Assembly: GCA_028023455.1 (NCBI GenBank)
Contig: JAQFVV010000514.1
Span: forward strand, 372,001-436,000
Origin: Epiperipatus broadwayi
Taxonomy: Eukaryota > Onychophora > Udeonychophora > Euonychophora > Peripatidae
DNA length: 64,000 nt
Direction: 5' to 3'
Shown here: piece after piece, positions 34,593 through 46,927 of the stretch
Layout of the letters: the number at the start of each line of letters is the position of its first letter
How positions within the stretch are numbered: position 1 is the first letter of the stretch
Notes under the pieces: generated by a model
What the model was told of the DNA's origin: nothing
What the model saw: only the letters and a program-made list of their open reading frames with translations
Databases searched by the model: none
Translations under genes and position numbers: made by a program

Positions 34593-35180
34593 CAGGAGTG
34601 GCCAAACTTTTAGCCATTGGGGTGACTTTTTTGATGAAAGTGTACATGAGGACAACTACATTCTTTCAGGGCTTCGAACCAGAAACCATAAAAAAAATGT
34701 TATTTTTGCCAAAATGAAAACTGAACAGGAAAAAAATAATGGTTTGAAGTCCTGTTTTCTTTTTAATTCTCCTTGGGATTATTTACTAGCTAGATGAAGT
34801 GTTTTAAAAAGTTCACAACTTCTTTGTTTTAAAATCAGTTCATTAAAATCCTTGTTTTTCCAGGACAATTTATTTTCATTTCTTCTCGGGAAGACAGCAA
34901 TTAAATATTTCTAAGAATTTTAGCTCTAGCATTGCACAAAAATAATTTAATTCTTTTCAACTTCTTCCAACCTGGGTTTATTTTATGAGTTCGGCAATAA
35001 TAACAAGTGTTATTTTAAATTTAACTATTTTTAAATGAGAATAATTTTGGAATTTTTACTTTCTTTATTATTTTTTAATATTCAAATCAGCTCTGAATTT
35101 GTCACTATAATTTATCAATGTTCACGTCAACATCATTGTCGACTTCCAGAGACTTTGCGTTTGACTGGTCGACACCCCTG
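34593..35180. mobile_element. Non-autonomous hAT element, perfect 8-bp TSD
   Basis: Starts CAGGAGTGGCCAAACTTTTAG and ends GTCGACACCCCTG. CAGGGGTGGCCAAAC-type termini are classic for hAT transposons. TTATATAT lies directly on both sides (34585-34592 and 35181-35188), the 8-bp duplication expected for hAT. The 588-bp interior has no transposase frame longer than short fragments (the frame at 34490-34717 crosses the boundary and is not real). It is therefore a deletion derivative mobilised in trans. Confidence 0.85.
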
Positions 35181-35579
35181 TTATATATCTTTATATACTT
35201 TTAATAATTTTTTAAATATTAATTTTTTTTTTTGCATAAATTATTTTATATTTATAATATATATATATTTCTTTGTTTTATGTTTATATAATTTTTAATA
35301 CTTTAATTTATTTTCATGACTTTAATTATTTCACTACAGTTGTCTTCATACATTACTTAATTATAATATAATTACGCATTTCTACTGGTCCCAAAATTTT
35401 AAAATCTTTTTTATATGACTTTATTATCTTAAAAGTTATATGGGAAATTAGTATATAAAGTATATGCCAATTGACATTTTGTCAATTAAAAGTTCTTAGT
35501 GTTGAAGGGAAGTATGGTTATATAAAAAATAAATAAAAATGTGGAAAAGTAGAAATGGATATGTAATGATTCGATAGTA

Positions 35580-36245
35580 TAATGGATTAGATTGAATGTA
35601 ATGCCTACATGGGTATGACTACAATATCAAATTCAATAAAAGCTTTGATTATTCCTTCATTAATTTTTCAATAAAATGGACAGTTGAATAATTGAAAAAA
35701 TGGGAAGATTGAAGTCTATCCATGAATGTTTGAGGAATTTCTATCTTAATATAAACCAAGTGTTGATGTTATATATATGGGAGATTATGATCTGGCCCAA
35801 CTGATGAGTTTCAGGCGTTGTGCATGGAATATGTTTATTGGGTTCATGTATCTTTTTTGCATGTGTGTGGTTATGTATATCGGCTGCTTGAGATGAAGTG
35901 GACGATGAATAGACTGAAAAATTCTGAGTTCAAATTCCTCTACTTACATATAATTATATTAAATATTTAAATACAATTATATTATCTATATTAAACTTAA
36001 TGTAATTAGGAGGGATTTGACTTCAGACTTTCAAACTCGTTATAGATATCCACTCCATCTTATACAACTAATATGCATGATTACCTACATGTGAAAAAGA
36101 TAAATGATCTCAAATATATGTATATAGGAAATCATTTATCTTTTTCATTTGTATGTGGTCATGTTTATCAGTTGCATAACATGGGGTGGATATATATAAG
36201 GAGCTTAAAAGTCTGAGTTCAAATCCCTTATAATTGTATATTCAT
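35580..36245. repeat. Two adjacent diverged family A foldbacks
   Basis: 35580-35945 resembles the right half of the 23300-24560 element (GAATTTCTATCTTAATATAAACC.., ATTATGATCTGGCCCAACTGATGAG). 36003-36235 is a short palindrome with GGGATTTGACTTCAGACTTTC..CATGTGAAAAAGATAAATGATCTC and its inverse. The core near 35798 keeps CUGAUGA, but GAAA is GGAA. The second palindrome has lost its core entirely. Confidence 0.65.
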
Positions 36246-37395
36246 AATGTAATTAAGTTTGCATGATTAAAAAGTAATGGAATAATTGAAGTGATAAAAA
36301 TAAATTAAATTACTAAAAAGTTTAAAAGTTAGAAAAATATAAAATGAATAATATATATATATATATATTTAAAATATAAAATAATTTATGTAAAAAAAAA
36401 AAAAAATTCAAAGAAAAATGAGAATAAAAAACAAAAAGATTAATGTTTGAAAAAATATTAAAAATGTATAAAGATACATAATTATTGGGTTGATTAAAAT
36501 ATTTGTATTCCCCAAAATCTATAATATAAAAAATATATGTGTTATATGTCTATTTATATATATGTGTGTGTACTAATTATATTGACATATATTCGAATAT
36601 TTACTTCTGATAAAAACTGCTGGTCAGTTGAAATTGTATTATGAAAAGCGATTAAAGAAGGTATGTGTGAAGAAATAAGAAATGAAGAGAAATTTTTAAA
36701 AAAAATATTGAATTGTTCCGATTTATTTAAATTGCTTTACGTGTATTTTGGTCACTGTGTGTTTCTTTTATCTCTTTCCAAAAACATTCTTATTATTATT
36801 TTATGATTTTCATAAGTAAGGATATTTTTATCATTTAAATAAATTTATATATTTACTTTTGTCCGTCTAAAGGGAAGTTTTATATTTTTCAGTATTGCCT
36901 TATCGCTGTAATTATTACAAATTTGCTCATTTTTATGTTAGAATTGTAATTTTTATAAACTAATTTATGTTTGTGAATGACTAATTATTTTTTGTTATTC
37001 GAATGATATATGTTTTATGTGTATATGTTTCTAATGTAGTTTATTATTTTGTTATTATGGCACTCTTACCATTAAATTTTGTATATATTTTGTATATTTT
37101 CATCATTTTTATTTATATTTAACTATTATTTTATTAGACTTTTTTTTATAGCTTAAAGTAAATACATTATATGTGTTTTGTAAGAAAGGATTATATTAAC
37201 AAAAATTCAAATGCTTGACCTACTTTCAAGTATTTCATAATCATTATCATAGCAATATTAATTTGCTGTGAGTGAAAAGTATTAGTATAAGAATTTTTGT
37301 TAAATATAATATTTTCTTACGAAACACAGAAAATGTATTTACATTGAGTTACAATTGGGAAAAGAAAAGAAACAAATACAGACTTTTATATAGAA
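36246..37395. other. AT-rich spacer with one degenerate hammerhead
   Basis: At 36606-36636, CUGAUAA..AACUG/CAGUU..GAAAUUGU is a family D ribozyme with a mutated core (G to A). The remainder is TA- and A-rich spacer. Confidence 0.5.
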
Positions 37396-37407
37396 ATGTT
37401 ATAACCA

Positions 37408-37513
37408 CAGTCAAGCGTTGGTGGCCGAGTGGTCAGCACAGCAGCCTTACAAGCAGTTGTCCCATGTTTGCTGGTTCGCTTCCCGGCCAATGCTTTGACA
37501 CATGGAAAAAAAA
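37408..37513 (+). mobile_element. tRNA-derived SINE, copy 3 (cleanest)
   Basis: Reads AGCGTTGGTGGCCGAGTGGTC (box A-like), CCTTACAAGCAG, GCTGGTTCGCTTCCCGGCC (box B-like), then GCTTTGACACATGGAAAAAAAA. ATGTTATAACCA is duplicated at 37396-37407 and 37514-37525. The tRNA-like head ends in an A-rich tail without a long body, so this is a short SINE. Frames drawn across it (37272-37718) are artefacts. Confidence 0.9.
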
Positions 37514-38218
37514 ATGTTATAACCATTATATATATTTATGTGTGTGTTTATTTACTTCTAATCTTTATTTTATTTTTTGTTTTTTTAATATTTTTGTTTT
37601 TTGCTTTGTTTGTTATTTAATTTGGATATCTTTTATTAGTATAATTTTTTATAATATATTTTGGATAATCATTAATTGTTTTTTTGTAATGATATTTTTA
37701 TTCCGTTTTCTCTTTTAACTAAAAGCAACGGGAAAAAAATAAAAACTTTGTTTAAAAAAATATATACAGTATATAATTGTTGTTGTTTATTTTATATAAA
37801 ACATTAACTTTTGTTCTTATTTAATCAATATCTTTATATTTTTTAATATATATATATATATATACTGTATATACTAAAAATATGATTATTTTTTATGAAT
37901 ATAAATATCCAGAAAAATATATCTTATAAAAAGTACATTCAATGGACATTTCACAAATTGGGAAACATACATTGATCTTATAAAGAAATCATAAAAAATA
38001 GAATTAAAAGAGCAATCAATTTATGTTCTAATAATCATTTACTACAAACGAAATACGTATTAAAAAATAAGGTACCAAAATACTTTATTAAAGTATATTG
38101 TAATGTTAAATAAAATAATAAGCAAAATAATAAATCAAAAAATAGATAAATACAGACTTTAATTTAAACTAAATAAATTTGCATATGAATTACATAAATT
38201 GTGTGAATTTAAGATATA

Positions 38219-39152
38219 CACCTGGGTCTCATTTTACGCGATATATAGGTTCCTCAGAAAACATGCGCAAACGAAATCGCACAAAAATAGTCGTAACTTA
38301 CCTTGAAAAAGGGGGGATACGGACTGTGATTTTTCAAAAATCGCGTAAAAGCAAAGCACCAACGTAAAATTACTTTAAAATTTGCACACAAAAAAAAATA
38401 AGGAAATAAAATATGACTAATAAAAAATTTCAAATTTGAAAAAAATTGATACAAGACAAACTTTTTTTAACTATAATATTTAATTTTATTCAAAACAATA
38501 TATTTTTATGCATAATTTACAATAATTTACATTTTTTAATACACGTTTTAATTATTATCGCTATTTGCCGATAAACAGGTTCGTTTCCAAACTGGTAAAA
38601 AATCAGATTCTTCACAAGAGGAAATACAACTAGCGCCAATGTCACTCTCATGTTGTGTTAATGGCTTTCTGGTGACAACTAGTAATTAATCTAATAACTA
38701 AAAATTAAATTCTTATTTTTGTCTTTAATTTTTTAATTTTCAATTTTAATTGTACCCACTGCTATTACTTACCTTTTAAAAATTGATTACGTTCTTTTTT
38801 AAAAAGCAAAAACAGAATGTGATTTAAAATACAAAATTAACATGCACAATGTTTGAACAAATTTACATTATAATCTTGTAAAATTTAATGTGTGTATACA
38901 TAAAATGTGGAAATCATGATTTTAATTTCATTATTGCATAAAATCTTACTATTATAAAGCACTGAAAATATTGAAATTACTAAGATGAAAGTTGAATTCC
39001 AATAATGTGCTATTACTTTTAATATAATGTAAGTGCATGAAATTTATTATTTAAAGTAATAGCACATTATCGGAGTTCGACTTCTGGAGAAACGTGAATC
39101 GCGTAACTTCAAAATCGCGTTAAATAAGTCCGCGTAAAAAGAGACCCAGGTG
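38219..39152. mobile_element. TA-inserting DNA transposon, copy 3 (complete, empty of the foldback)
   Basis: Begins CACCTGGGTCTCATTTTACG and ends CGCGTAAAAAGAGACCCAGGTG. The ends are inverted repeats of about 22 bp with one mismatch, flanked by TA at 38217-38218 and 39153-39154. At 934 bp, with no transposase, it serves as the reference for copies at 474 and 16925. A further inner inverted pair lies near 38995-39085 (TTGAATTCCAATAATGTGCTATTA / TAATAGCACATTATCGGAGTTC). Confidence 0.85.
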
Positions 39153-39639
39153 TAATATAGAATATCTAAGCACTCTGTAACTTAAGTCATTATATAAAAT
39201 ACAATCATCTTTACATATTTTCTGAGCATTCTATAAATTAATAACTTTGTTTTAAGCAAACAGTGAAATGACTAAATTACAGCAAAATAGGTAACTGATT
39301 ACTATTGGTAAACTTAATTACATGATGCCAAACATTTTTTCTTTCACTATTTTAATTAATAGTAATTAAATGATTTGTTTCTCAGGAGTCATATGGCATT
39401 TGAATAGCACACGTGAGAAAGCTATCCTGTGACACATGGATTTTTTTAGCTCTCAAGACTACCACCCCTCCATTGCTCCAAGTTATACAAGGCACCATTT
39501 TAATTTAGCATGGCTAAGGCATACATTGTGAATACCTGCCATTTTCTCTTATTATGTTAATGAAGAATCATAAAGGTTGTCTTATAAGATGAATATTTTC
39601 AATTTATGCCTTGTCAGTCTTTCTAGATAATAAAATTTT

Positions 39640-39982
39640 CACATGATCACCATTCTTTGGGCTTGCACAAGCTGTTTACTCAGAGAATAAACTCTCCATA
39701 CAGTAGTGCCATTCAGTGCAGGCCAGAGTAACCAGTGGATGCTTTATAGTTGGCTAATAAGGTAAAAGATAGCTACTGGAGGGTTACAGTAGATCCTAAG
39801 ATCTAAGTGCTGTGTTTTCATATCCAAAGCTTGTTACTGATGAAAGCTACAAACTAGAAACTAGTCTGCGGATATTGGATGAGTAGGCATTAGATGGATT
39901 TTATGCATAAACCTTTTGGCATCCACTGATTACTCCCACTTGTATTGAGTGGCGCTATTGTATGGAGAGTTTAGTCTCTGTG
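39640..39982. mobile_element. Family B foldback retroelement, 12-bp TSD
   Basis: TAATAAAATTTT flanks exactly at 39628-39639 and 39983-39994. The left starts with the one-sided CACATGATCACC lead, then AAACTCTCCATACAGTAGTGCCATTCAG..GGATGC. The right ends GGATGCC..CACTCAATAC..GTATGGAGAGTTTAGTCTCTG. It is an asymmetric dimer: the left arm is shortened and has no ribozyme, while the right arm keeps one at 39837. Confidence 0.85.
39826..39876 (+). ncRNA. Hammerhead ribozyme candidate (family B, weakened)
   Basis: CUGAUGA at 39837-39843, GAAAC at 39857-39861, C-UA-G and GUC with predicted cleavage after 39866. Substitutions weaken stem II (GCU..ACU) and stem I (UGCGGA for UGGGGA). The core is present but the helices are poor. 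Confidence 0.45.
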
Positions 39983-40275
39983 TAATAAAATTTTATTAGC
40001 TGTCCGTATTATTTTTAATTAGTTTTCATTTCACTGCCAATTCATATAGGGAGAAAGCTTAAATATCCTATTTAGCATTCAAATAAATTAAAACTAATTT
40101 TAAAAAGGAAATATAGGTTTCATAAATTATTTAAAAATCTGTTTGTTTTATTTGTTATAATAATTTTATTAACTTTAAATATTTATCTTAAAAAAATGAG
40201 AGAAAAGATTTTAATACTTATATGGTTAATATGGAAGCTTCACTTTTAGCTTGACTTAACGAGTTTTGGAAAATT

Positions 40276-40860
40276 ATGAAGGATTTTAATATTAATAAAT
40301 CTAAAAGGCCAATAAGTTCATCTTTAATGCCTGATATTAATAAATTTTATGATTATTTCTCATTGCTGGGTATATATATTTTTAATGAGGTAAATGATGA
40401 GGATGAGAACAGAGACAGGGAAATTTTAGGTTATGACATTAGAATAGCATTTATAATTAAAGAAGATATTAAAAAGGCTGTTAATCAAATAAATGTAAAT
40501 TCTAGTCCTGGTTTTGATAATATTCCTGTATTCTTAAAAAAAAGGTTGTGTGGAGATTCTGTCATGTCCTCTTGAATATATATATTTAATCTTTCAATTG
40601 AAACAGGTATTTTTGCTTCTTACTTGAAAGTTACTAAGGTTATATCAATATATAAAAAAAATATCATCCAGAAGTTTCTAGCTATAAACCAATCTCAGTT
40701 TTATCTATTTTTCCAAAAATATTTGAGAAGTGTATATGTAATGGTATTATTGGTCAAGTTAATTTGTTGGTTTCAAGTTTTCAATGTGGATTTTTATCAT
40801 GTAGATCTGTTGAAACAAATTTATTAACTAAACATGATCATATTGCCATTCTGTAAATAA
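40276..40860 (+). pseudogene. LINE reverse transcriptase fragment, third family (CR1/Jockey-like)
   Basis: Pieces in two or three frames: SPGFDNIPVFLKK (fingers motif), LEYIFNLSIETG, YLKVTKVISIYKK, YKPISVLSIFPKIFEKCI and SSFQCGFLSCRSVETNL. The order matches reverse-transcriptase blocks 1-3 of CR1/Jockey-type LINEs. Motif A and the catalytic FADD region are absent, since the fragment stops near 40830. It is frame-shifted and stop-containing, with no endonuclease and no tail. Confidence 0.8.
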
Positions 40861-42017
40861 TCAAGCACCAACTTGATGTAGGCATTGACCTAAATAATAG
40901 CATTTAAACTTATGTATTATATATTAGAAATTTTCATTATGAGTTCAGATCTTTTATCAAATTTACAATACAGTTTTAATTGTACAATTAATCTTGTCAA
41001 AAATTTCCAGTAAGAATTTAGTGGCTTATTTGAATTGGTCTAGAAAGATCATGTTACATGTAGGATTCAACATATAATTTTGTCATAAGTTACACTTAAT
41101 TAATTTTGCCCAAATAAGAATTTTATATATGTCATTAACACAGATGTTTATGGTCTAAATAATATCTGATCTTTTTTACTGATGCAATATTGTTAAAACA
41201 ATTTGAAAATATTGATATATGAGCTCATTATAATGAAAAATTTACATATTCTAAGAAAAGATAACTACTGAATTATGTAAATTAAGTCAAATGTAATTTT
41301 AATGGCTGATTGTTCTCCATAACATCAATGTAAGAAATGGGACCATGTGATTCTTTAATTCCATAATGAAATATATCATATATATAAAAACATGTACAAA
41401 GTATATTTTATTTGAATAAAAACTTGATGGATCCATATCCTAAATTCAAGTACCTTCTGCTGTCTCATTCTAAAAGGCTTGGATTGCAAATGTTTTTTAA
41501 TTACTCTAAGGAAATTGAATATTAGTATCACAATACCAATTCTATTCTACTTATCCACATGACATGCTCTATGCTAATTAATTCAAAGTAAATGACTTTT
41601 TTGAGACAGAATTCATTGTGGTTAGCTGACATTATTTCTCTGTTCTTTACATTATAAAATCAGGAAATCTTATTTCGTAACTGCAATAAACAATTGTTTA
41701 ATAATTATCATGAAAAACTATGTGAGCCTGTGTTAATGTTCCATATTCAAACGAAGCTTGTTACAAGGATCTTCACCCCTGTCCTTTTTATTGCTCTTTG
41801 CATAAATCCCATCACCCATCTAGTTAAATATTCCACATTTGTGTATTTTATTTAATAGTAAAAATGAGTCATATATCACATGACCTATATAGCTTGTATT
41901 ACCAATATGTAATATATAAAGAGCCAGCTACTAGCTCTAAACAAGCTTAATTTTTTTTTTTTTATGATAAATGCTACAAGAGAAAATACATGAAGCTTTT
42001 ATCTATGATGGCCCCCA

Positions 42018-42058
42018 TCCCCAGACCGGTTTCAAGCTATGGCTCTCATCAGTGAGGA
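42018..42058 (-). ncRNA. Hammerhead ribozyme candidate (family C, intact)
   Basis: On the minus strand: UCCUCA (42053-42058), CUGAUGA (42046-42052), stem II GAGC/GCUU around CAUA, GAAAC (42029-42033), C-CG-G, GUC (42024-42026), cleavage, then UGGGGA (42018-42023). Stem I has six pairs including one U-G. All core positions are present. Confidence 0.7.
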
Positions 42059-42244
42059 GCTAGGACATACGATTCACAATATTAACTCAAGCCAAGCATT
42101 TATCTAATTCTTAAATATAGTTTCTTTGGTTAAAGAGCTGAGTTTGAAGACATGTAGGTGTCTGAAGATTTGGATCTTTTTCTTAATATTTAAGAATTAG
42201 ATAAATGCTTGGCTTGAGTTAATATTGTGAATCGTATGTCCTAG

Positions 42245-42286
42245 CTCCTCACTGATGGGAGCCATAGCTCGAAACCGGTCTGGGGA
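42245..42286 (+). ncRNA. Hammerhead ribozyme, core mutation (family C)
   Basis: The mirror of the preceding unit: UCCUCA, CUGAUGG (42252-42258), GAGC CAUA GCUC, GAAAC (42271-42275), GGUC, UGGGGA. The last A of CUGANGA is G, a position needed for catalysis, while stem II is perfect. The two arms differ at exactly this point, so only one strand could self-cleave. Confidence 0.65.
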
Positions 42287-42734
42287 TGGGGACCATCATA
42301 GATAAAAGCTTCATGTATTTTCTCTTGTAGCATTTATCATAAAAAAAATTAAGCTTGTTTAGAGCTAGTAGCAGGCTCTTTATATATTACGTATTTTATT
42401 TAAATAATTTTTTTTAAAATTTGATATATTATTATTTATTCAACTACATCTAATGAATGTATATCGTGTATTTAATCTATTTTAGACAAAACTAAGACAT
42501 AAAGACTTAGCAATTTTGGTACCTTTCTCCAACTATTGGAAAATAGTTTTTTTTTTTCTAGGTAACACTTGGGATGCCGTTTAAACAATCTGAAATTGTT
42601 GCATACAGAAATTTATTTTCCAAATATATTTTTCTTTTCGTCATAATATGTTCAGTTTTTTTTTTTTATTCAATGAAGAAATTTTATATGTTATTAACTG
42701 AAACACAGGCTTATTATATACCTGTGTCTATATA

Positions 42735-42890
42735 TGTAATATAGGGTATATAAGCACAGACTTTCAGATGACCCATCACTCTCCACTCTATCTTTTCAGC
42801 ATATATGTGCTTGAGTGTATCAGTGTTATTAAATAGAGTGGAGAGTGATGAGTCATCTGAAAGTCTGTGCTCATATACCCCTATATTATA
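42735..42890. repeat. Family A foldback, short form
   Basis: TAATATAGGGTATATAAGCACAGACTTTCAGATGACCCATCACTCTCCACTCTAT on the left is inverted at 42835-42888. The loop lacks the hammerhead segment, a deletion relative to 6470-6746. Confidence 0.8.
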
Positions 42891-43619
42891 TGTTATTGGA
42901 AATTTTAATTAATGCCTTTTTTTTTTTAATGTTTTAAAAACAGGAAAGAGTATTTATTACTACTTTATATCAATCATAAATTTTACAGTCAAAATAACTT
43001 TTATTTTGAGTTATAGATTACAAATAAAAGTAGCGAAAATGGAGGGGCGGGGGAGGGTTTATGTTAAAATACTCCATTAAAATTTTGTGAGATTCTACTA
43101 GCTTTATTGACTTTTATCTCACACTTCGTAGCCTTCTGCCTTCTGTCATTTACGGTTTTTTTTTAAAAATCCAATTCAAGCCAAAGAATCTAAAGAATGC
43201 CATTTTATGTTTTTAAGAATTGAAACATTAAAATTTAACAAAATATATTGACTATTGAGAGAATTACTACAACCTAAAAATCTTTTTTACAAAAGAAAAT
43301 AATAAATAACTAAAGGTTGAAATACACAGAATTTATAATATTGATTGGGACTGAGGAATTTATAAAATCAGACTTTATCTGAAAATACTTGCAATATATA
43401 TGAATCCATACTAACAAAAGACTAGTGAATCATTAGCATAACCGTTTACTTTAACCTGGGTTTGAATTTAGATCAGAATAACTTTTTTTTCCAGGTTCTA
43501 AATAGGCTTAGCATTTTTTTAGATATTTTGTATTTAGTCTAGTTATTCATCCAGTATTGATCAATAAGTAGATATTTAGAATTTGTCACCAGAGGATAAA
43601 ACAAGAATATTCAAATACT

Positions 43620-46600
43620 CATCATCATCATCATTATCAACCATTATCAATCCACTGCAGGATGAAGGTCTCTCCAAGTTTAATCCATCTTCTCCGATCT
43701 TTAGCTTCTCTTCTCCACATCACCCCTACACATTTTTTTATTTCATCCATCCATCTTACATGTGGTCTCCTTCTGGGTCTTTTACAATCTCTTGGAATCC
43801 AGTTTAAAATTTCAATTGTCCATCTATTATCATCTCTTCTAGCAATATGTCCAGCCCAACTCCACTTCAATCTTTTAATTTTTTCAATGAGGTCAGTAAC
43901 ACCTGTTTGTTCTCTTACCCATACATTGCGTTTTCGATCTCTTCTTGTTACTCCCAACATACATCTCTCCATACTTCTTTGAGTGGTCTGAAGTCTCTGT
44001 ATTGATCTTCTATTAAGTGTCCAAGTCTCAGATCCATAAGTAAGAACTGGTAAAACACATTTGTTAAAAACCTTTCTTTTCAAACACATAGGCATATTTC
44101 CTTTTAATATCAAGTTATTTCTACCAAAAGCACTCCAACCAAGTTTAATTCTATGATTAATTTCCTCTATTATGTTTCCATCTGTATTAATAATCTGACC
44201 AAGGTATTTGTAACTCTTAACTTCTTCTAATTCATCATAATCAATCTTTATTTTCATATTTTGAGCAAATCGATTAAACATTACTTTAGTCTTTTTAACA
44301 TTTATCTTTAGTCCTACTTTCCTACTTTCATCTGATAACTCCTGCAACATTTCCTGCAGCTCGGAAGCATTATTTGCAAAAACAACTACATCATCTGCGA
44401 AATCTAAATGACTTAAATAATCTCCATTTAGTTTCACTCCTTTAGTTTCCCATTTTAATCCACAAAATACTTCTTGCAGCACTGCTGTAAAAAGTTTTGG
44501 AGATATGGAGTCACCTTGTCTTACACCTTTCTCAATGTTGACTTTCCCAGTATCATTATGTAATCTAATTGTTGCTGTTGCATTTTTATAAATATTCTTT
44601 AAAATATGACAATATCCTGGATCTATACCTTGATGATCCAATGCTTTAATCACTGAAGAAATGTTTATAGAATCAAATGCCTTTTCATAATCTACAAATC
44701 CAAAACATAATGACAACTCATATTCATTTGTCCTTTCTATAACTTCTCTCAATACTTGAATATGATCTACTGTACTAAAACCACTTTTAAATCCAGCTTG
44801 TTCTCTTGGTTGGTGAAAATCCAAGGTTCTCTGTAAACGAGTTGTAATTATCTTGGTAAAAATTTTATATAAAACTGATAAAAGGCTGATAGATCTGTAA
44901 TTTCTAATATCTTCTTTATCACCTTTTTTAAATATTAATATTATTACTGCATTCTTCCAATCATCCGGTACATCTTTATCATTTAGACATTTGGTATATA
45001 ACTTTGCTAATATTTTTTCTGTTTCATCACCTGCTTCTTTTAATATATCAATTATAATTCCATCATTACCTGGAGCCTTTCCTTTTTTCATACATTTAAT
45101 TGCATTTCTCACTTCTTCATTTAAAATTCTGGGCAATTCGGAAGATGTAATAGATATAGGAGGTACTTGTTCTTTATTACTATATAATTCTTGATAAAAA
45201 TCTTCTACCAATTTCATAATGTCATCCCTCTTTTTAGTAATAATTCCATCTTTTTTCCTTATTGCAGATATAAATTTCCTACCAATACCAAAATGTTGTT
45301 TTACATTCTTAAGACTTTTATTTTCTTCTACAGCTTTTCTTGCTAGTTCACAGTTATACTTTCTTATATCATTTTCAACTCTTTTCCGCACCATTTTACA
45401 AAATTTGAGATATTCAATTCTTTTTAATGCATCATTCTTGCATATCTTCATATTCCTTCTTTTCTTCATAAGTTCTCTAGTCTCAGTAGAAATTTTATTA
45501 GTCAATTGCTGCTTTTTTCTACCAGCTATCTTTGTTGCAGTTTTTAAAAGTGTATCAGTTATTTTCATATTAATTTCATTCAAATCTGAATCATGTTCAA
45601 AATCTACTAATACTTGAAACCGATTTGTAAGTTCTAATTTAAATTCATTAGAATGTTTCTGAAGATTAGGAATATCAACTGTAAATATAGTTTTCCTTAA
45701 TAATTTTTGTCTCTCTAGTTTTACATTAACATGTATCTTACCCCTTACTAATCGATGATCACTTCCTGTGTTAAATTTATTAAGAACATTACAATCTTGA
45801 AATATGTATTTCCTGTTAGTCAAAATATAATCCAATTCTGCTGTACCTTCATTTGGATGCTTCCATGTCCATTTCCTTCTAACATTTTTTCAAAAAAAGA
45901 ATTCATAATATAAAGTTTTTCCTTCTCTGCAAACTCCACAAGTCTATGTCCTCTCTCATTTCTATTACCATAACCAAAATTACCTACAACACTTTCATCT
46001 TTCATTTGTTTACCAATTCTAGCATTAAAATCTCCCATAACAATTTTAAAATGTTGTTTACTCTGATCAAAAGCCTTTTGTACATCCATATAAAAATCTT
46101 CTACTACTTCATCACTGTGAGAACTTGTTGGGGCATAAACCTGAATTATCTGCATTTGATATCTGCTATTAAGTTGTATAACTAATCTTGCCACTCTGTC
46201 TGATACACCATCAATCTCCACAATATTGTTCTTCCACTTTTTATTTATAATGAATCCTACTCCACTTGTATTTCCAATATTTGTGCCTTTATAATAGAGC
46301 ATATGTCCACTTTTTAAATCAATTGTCTCTTCACCTTTTCTTCTAACTTCACAGAAGTCCAATAATATCCCATTTAATATAAGAGAGTTCTTCTTCTAAT
46401 TCTTGCAATCTTCCTTCACTTGAAAGTGATCTGCAGTTGTAAGTACCTAAATAAAAAGTCATCATCAAATGGCAGCCTGGGTCCGCCTCCAGGATATTCT
46501 TAGCACCCTCTGCCTTCGGCCACCAACCGCTGCCTTGGTTGGTGACTTTACAGCCTCCTGGGATTAAGGGCCATGCTTTATTTTTGTCTGTAATAATTGT

Positions 46601-46916
46601 ATAATTGGGAAAAATCTTTATCATTTACACAAACATTCATTCTGCCTTATCAGGCACTGAGAAGAAAGTCCATGGTGTTTCTTGATCTTAAACTCAGAGG
46701 TAAAAAGCCAATAAACTCACCACGCTGGCTAATGCGTGTTGGTGAGCAGCCCATCCATGTTCGTATACTATATGAATAAACATATAGTAATAACAGCTGC
46801 AACGACAAGAACGTATGGAGTGGACATTAGGAATTTGCCCTGCTCGGTTCCTTTAAGGCCTCCAAGAGGAATCAAAGGGTCTCCTTTCAGTTAATAGCAA
46901 ACTCCTTTCTGCAGCC
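43620..46916 (-). mobile_element. RTE-like LINE, copy 2, full length, exact 11-bp TSD
   Basis: On the minus strand it begins GGCTGCAGAAAGGAGTTTGC and ends with a (GAT)n tail. ATTCAAATACT flanks at 43609-43619 and 46917-46927. The ~340-bp leader matches copy 3. At about 3.3 kb, with a complete leader and clean TSD, this is a full-length and fairly recent insertion. It lies inverted to copy 3, whose 5' end is 4.65 kb away. Confidence 0.95.
43637..46624 (-). pseudogene. RTE-like endonuclease-reverse transcriptase with two 1-nt frameshifts (copy 2)
   Basis: The 732-codon frame (45835 to 43637) holds the whole reverse transcriptase: [36 protein letters not shown] with the catalytic Asp, GVRQGDSISPKLF, HLDFADDVVVFA with both catalytic Asp, YKYLGQII, then LPVLTYGSETWTL and FILQWIDNG. 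The endonuclease is split by two single-base changes. One base is lost at about 45887, in GAAAAAATG against GAGAAAAATG. One extra base lies at about 46353, in GGACTTCTGTG against GGACTTTGTG. All endonuclease motifs ([35 protein letters not shown]) are otherwise present. It is the least damaged reverse transcriptase in the window. Confidence 0.93.
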
Positions 46917-46927
46917 ATTCAAATACT

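Larger units (their letters stand above)
41856..42390. mobile_element. Family C foldback retroelement, exact 13-bp TSD, two hammerheads
   Basis: GTATTTTATTTAA flanks at 41843-41855 and 42391-42403. A one-sided lead (TAGTAAAAATGAGTCATATATCACATGACC) precedes arms of about 200 bp, AGAGCCAGCTACTAGCTCTAAACAAGC.. and the inverse at 42180-42385. The loop is 42125-42180. Each arm holds a hammerhead unit, in divergent orientation. The lead plus head-to-head arms and a TSD of this length match family B. Confidence 0.85.

Noticed and set aside
37412-37490. tRNA gene
   Set aside because: Box A- and box B-like sequences are present, but the flanking TSD, A-tail and three similar copies show a SINE. The cloverleaf is not intact.
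44991-45617. Open frames antisense to the RTE gene (also 27850-28820, 52291-53486, 54489-54956)
   Set aside because: They are F/S/I-rich mirror frames of the A-rich RTE coding strand, recurring in every copy because the sense gene does.
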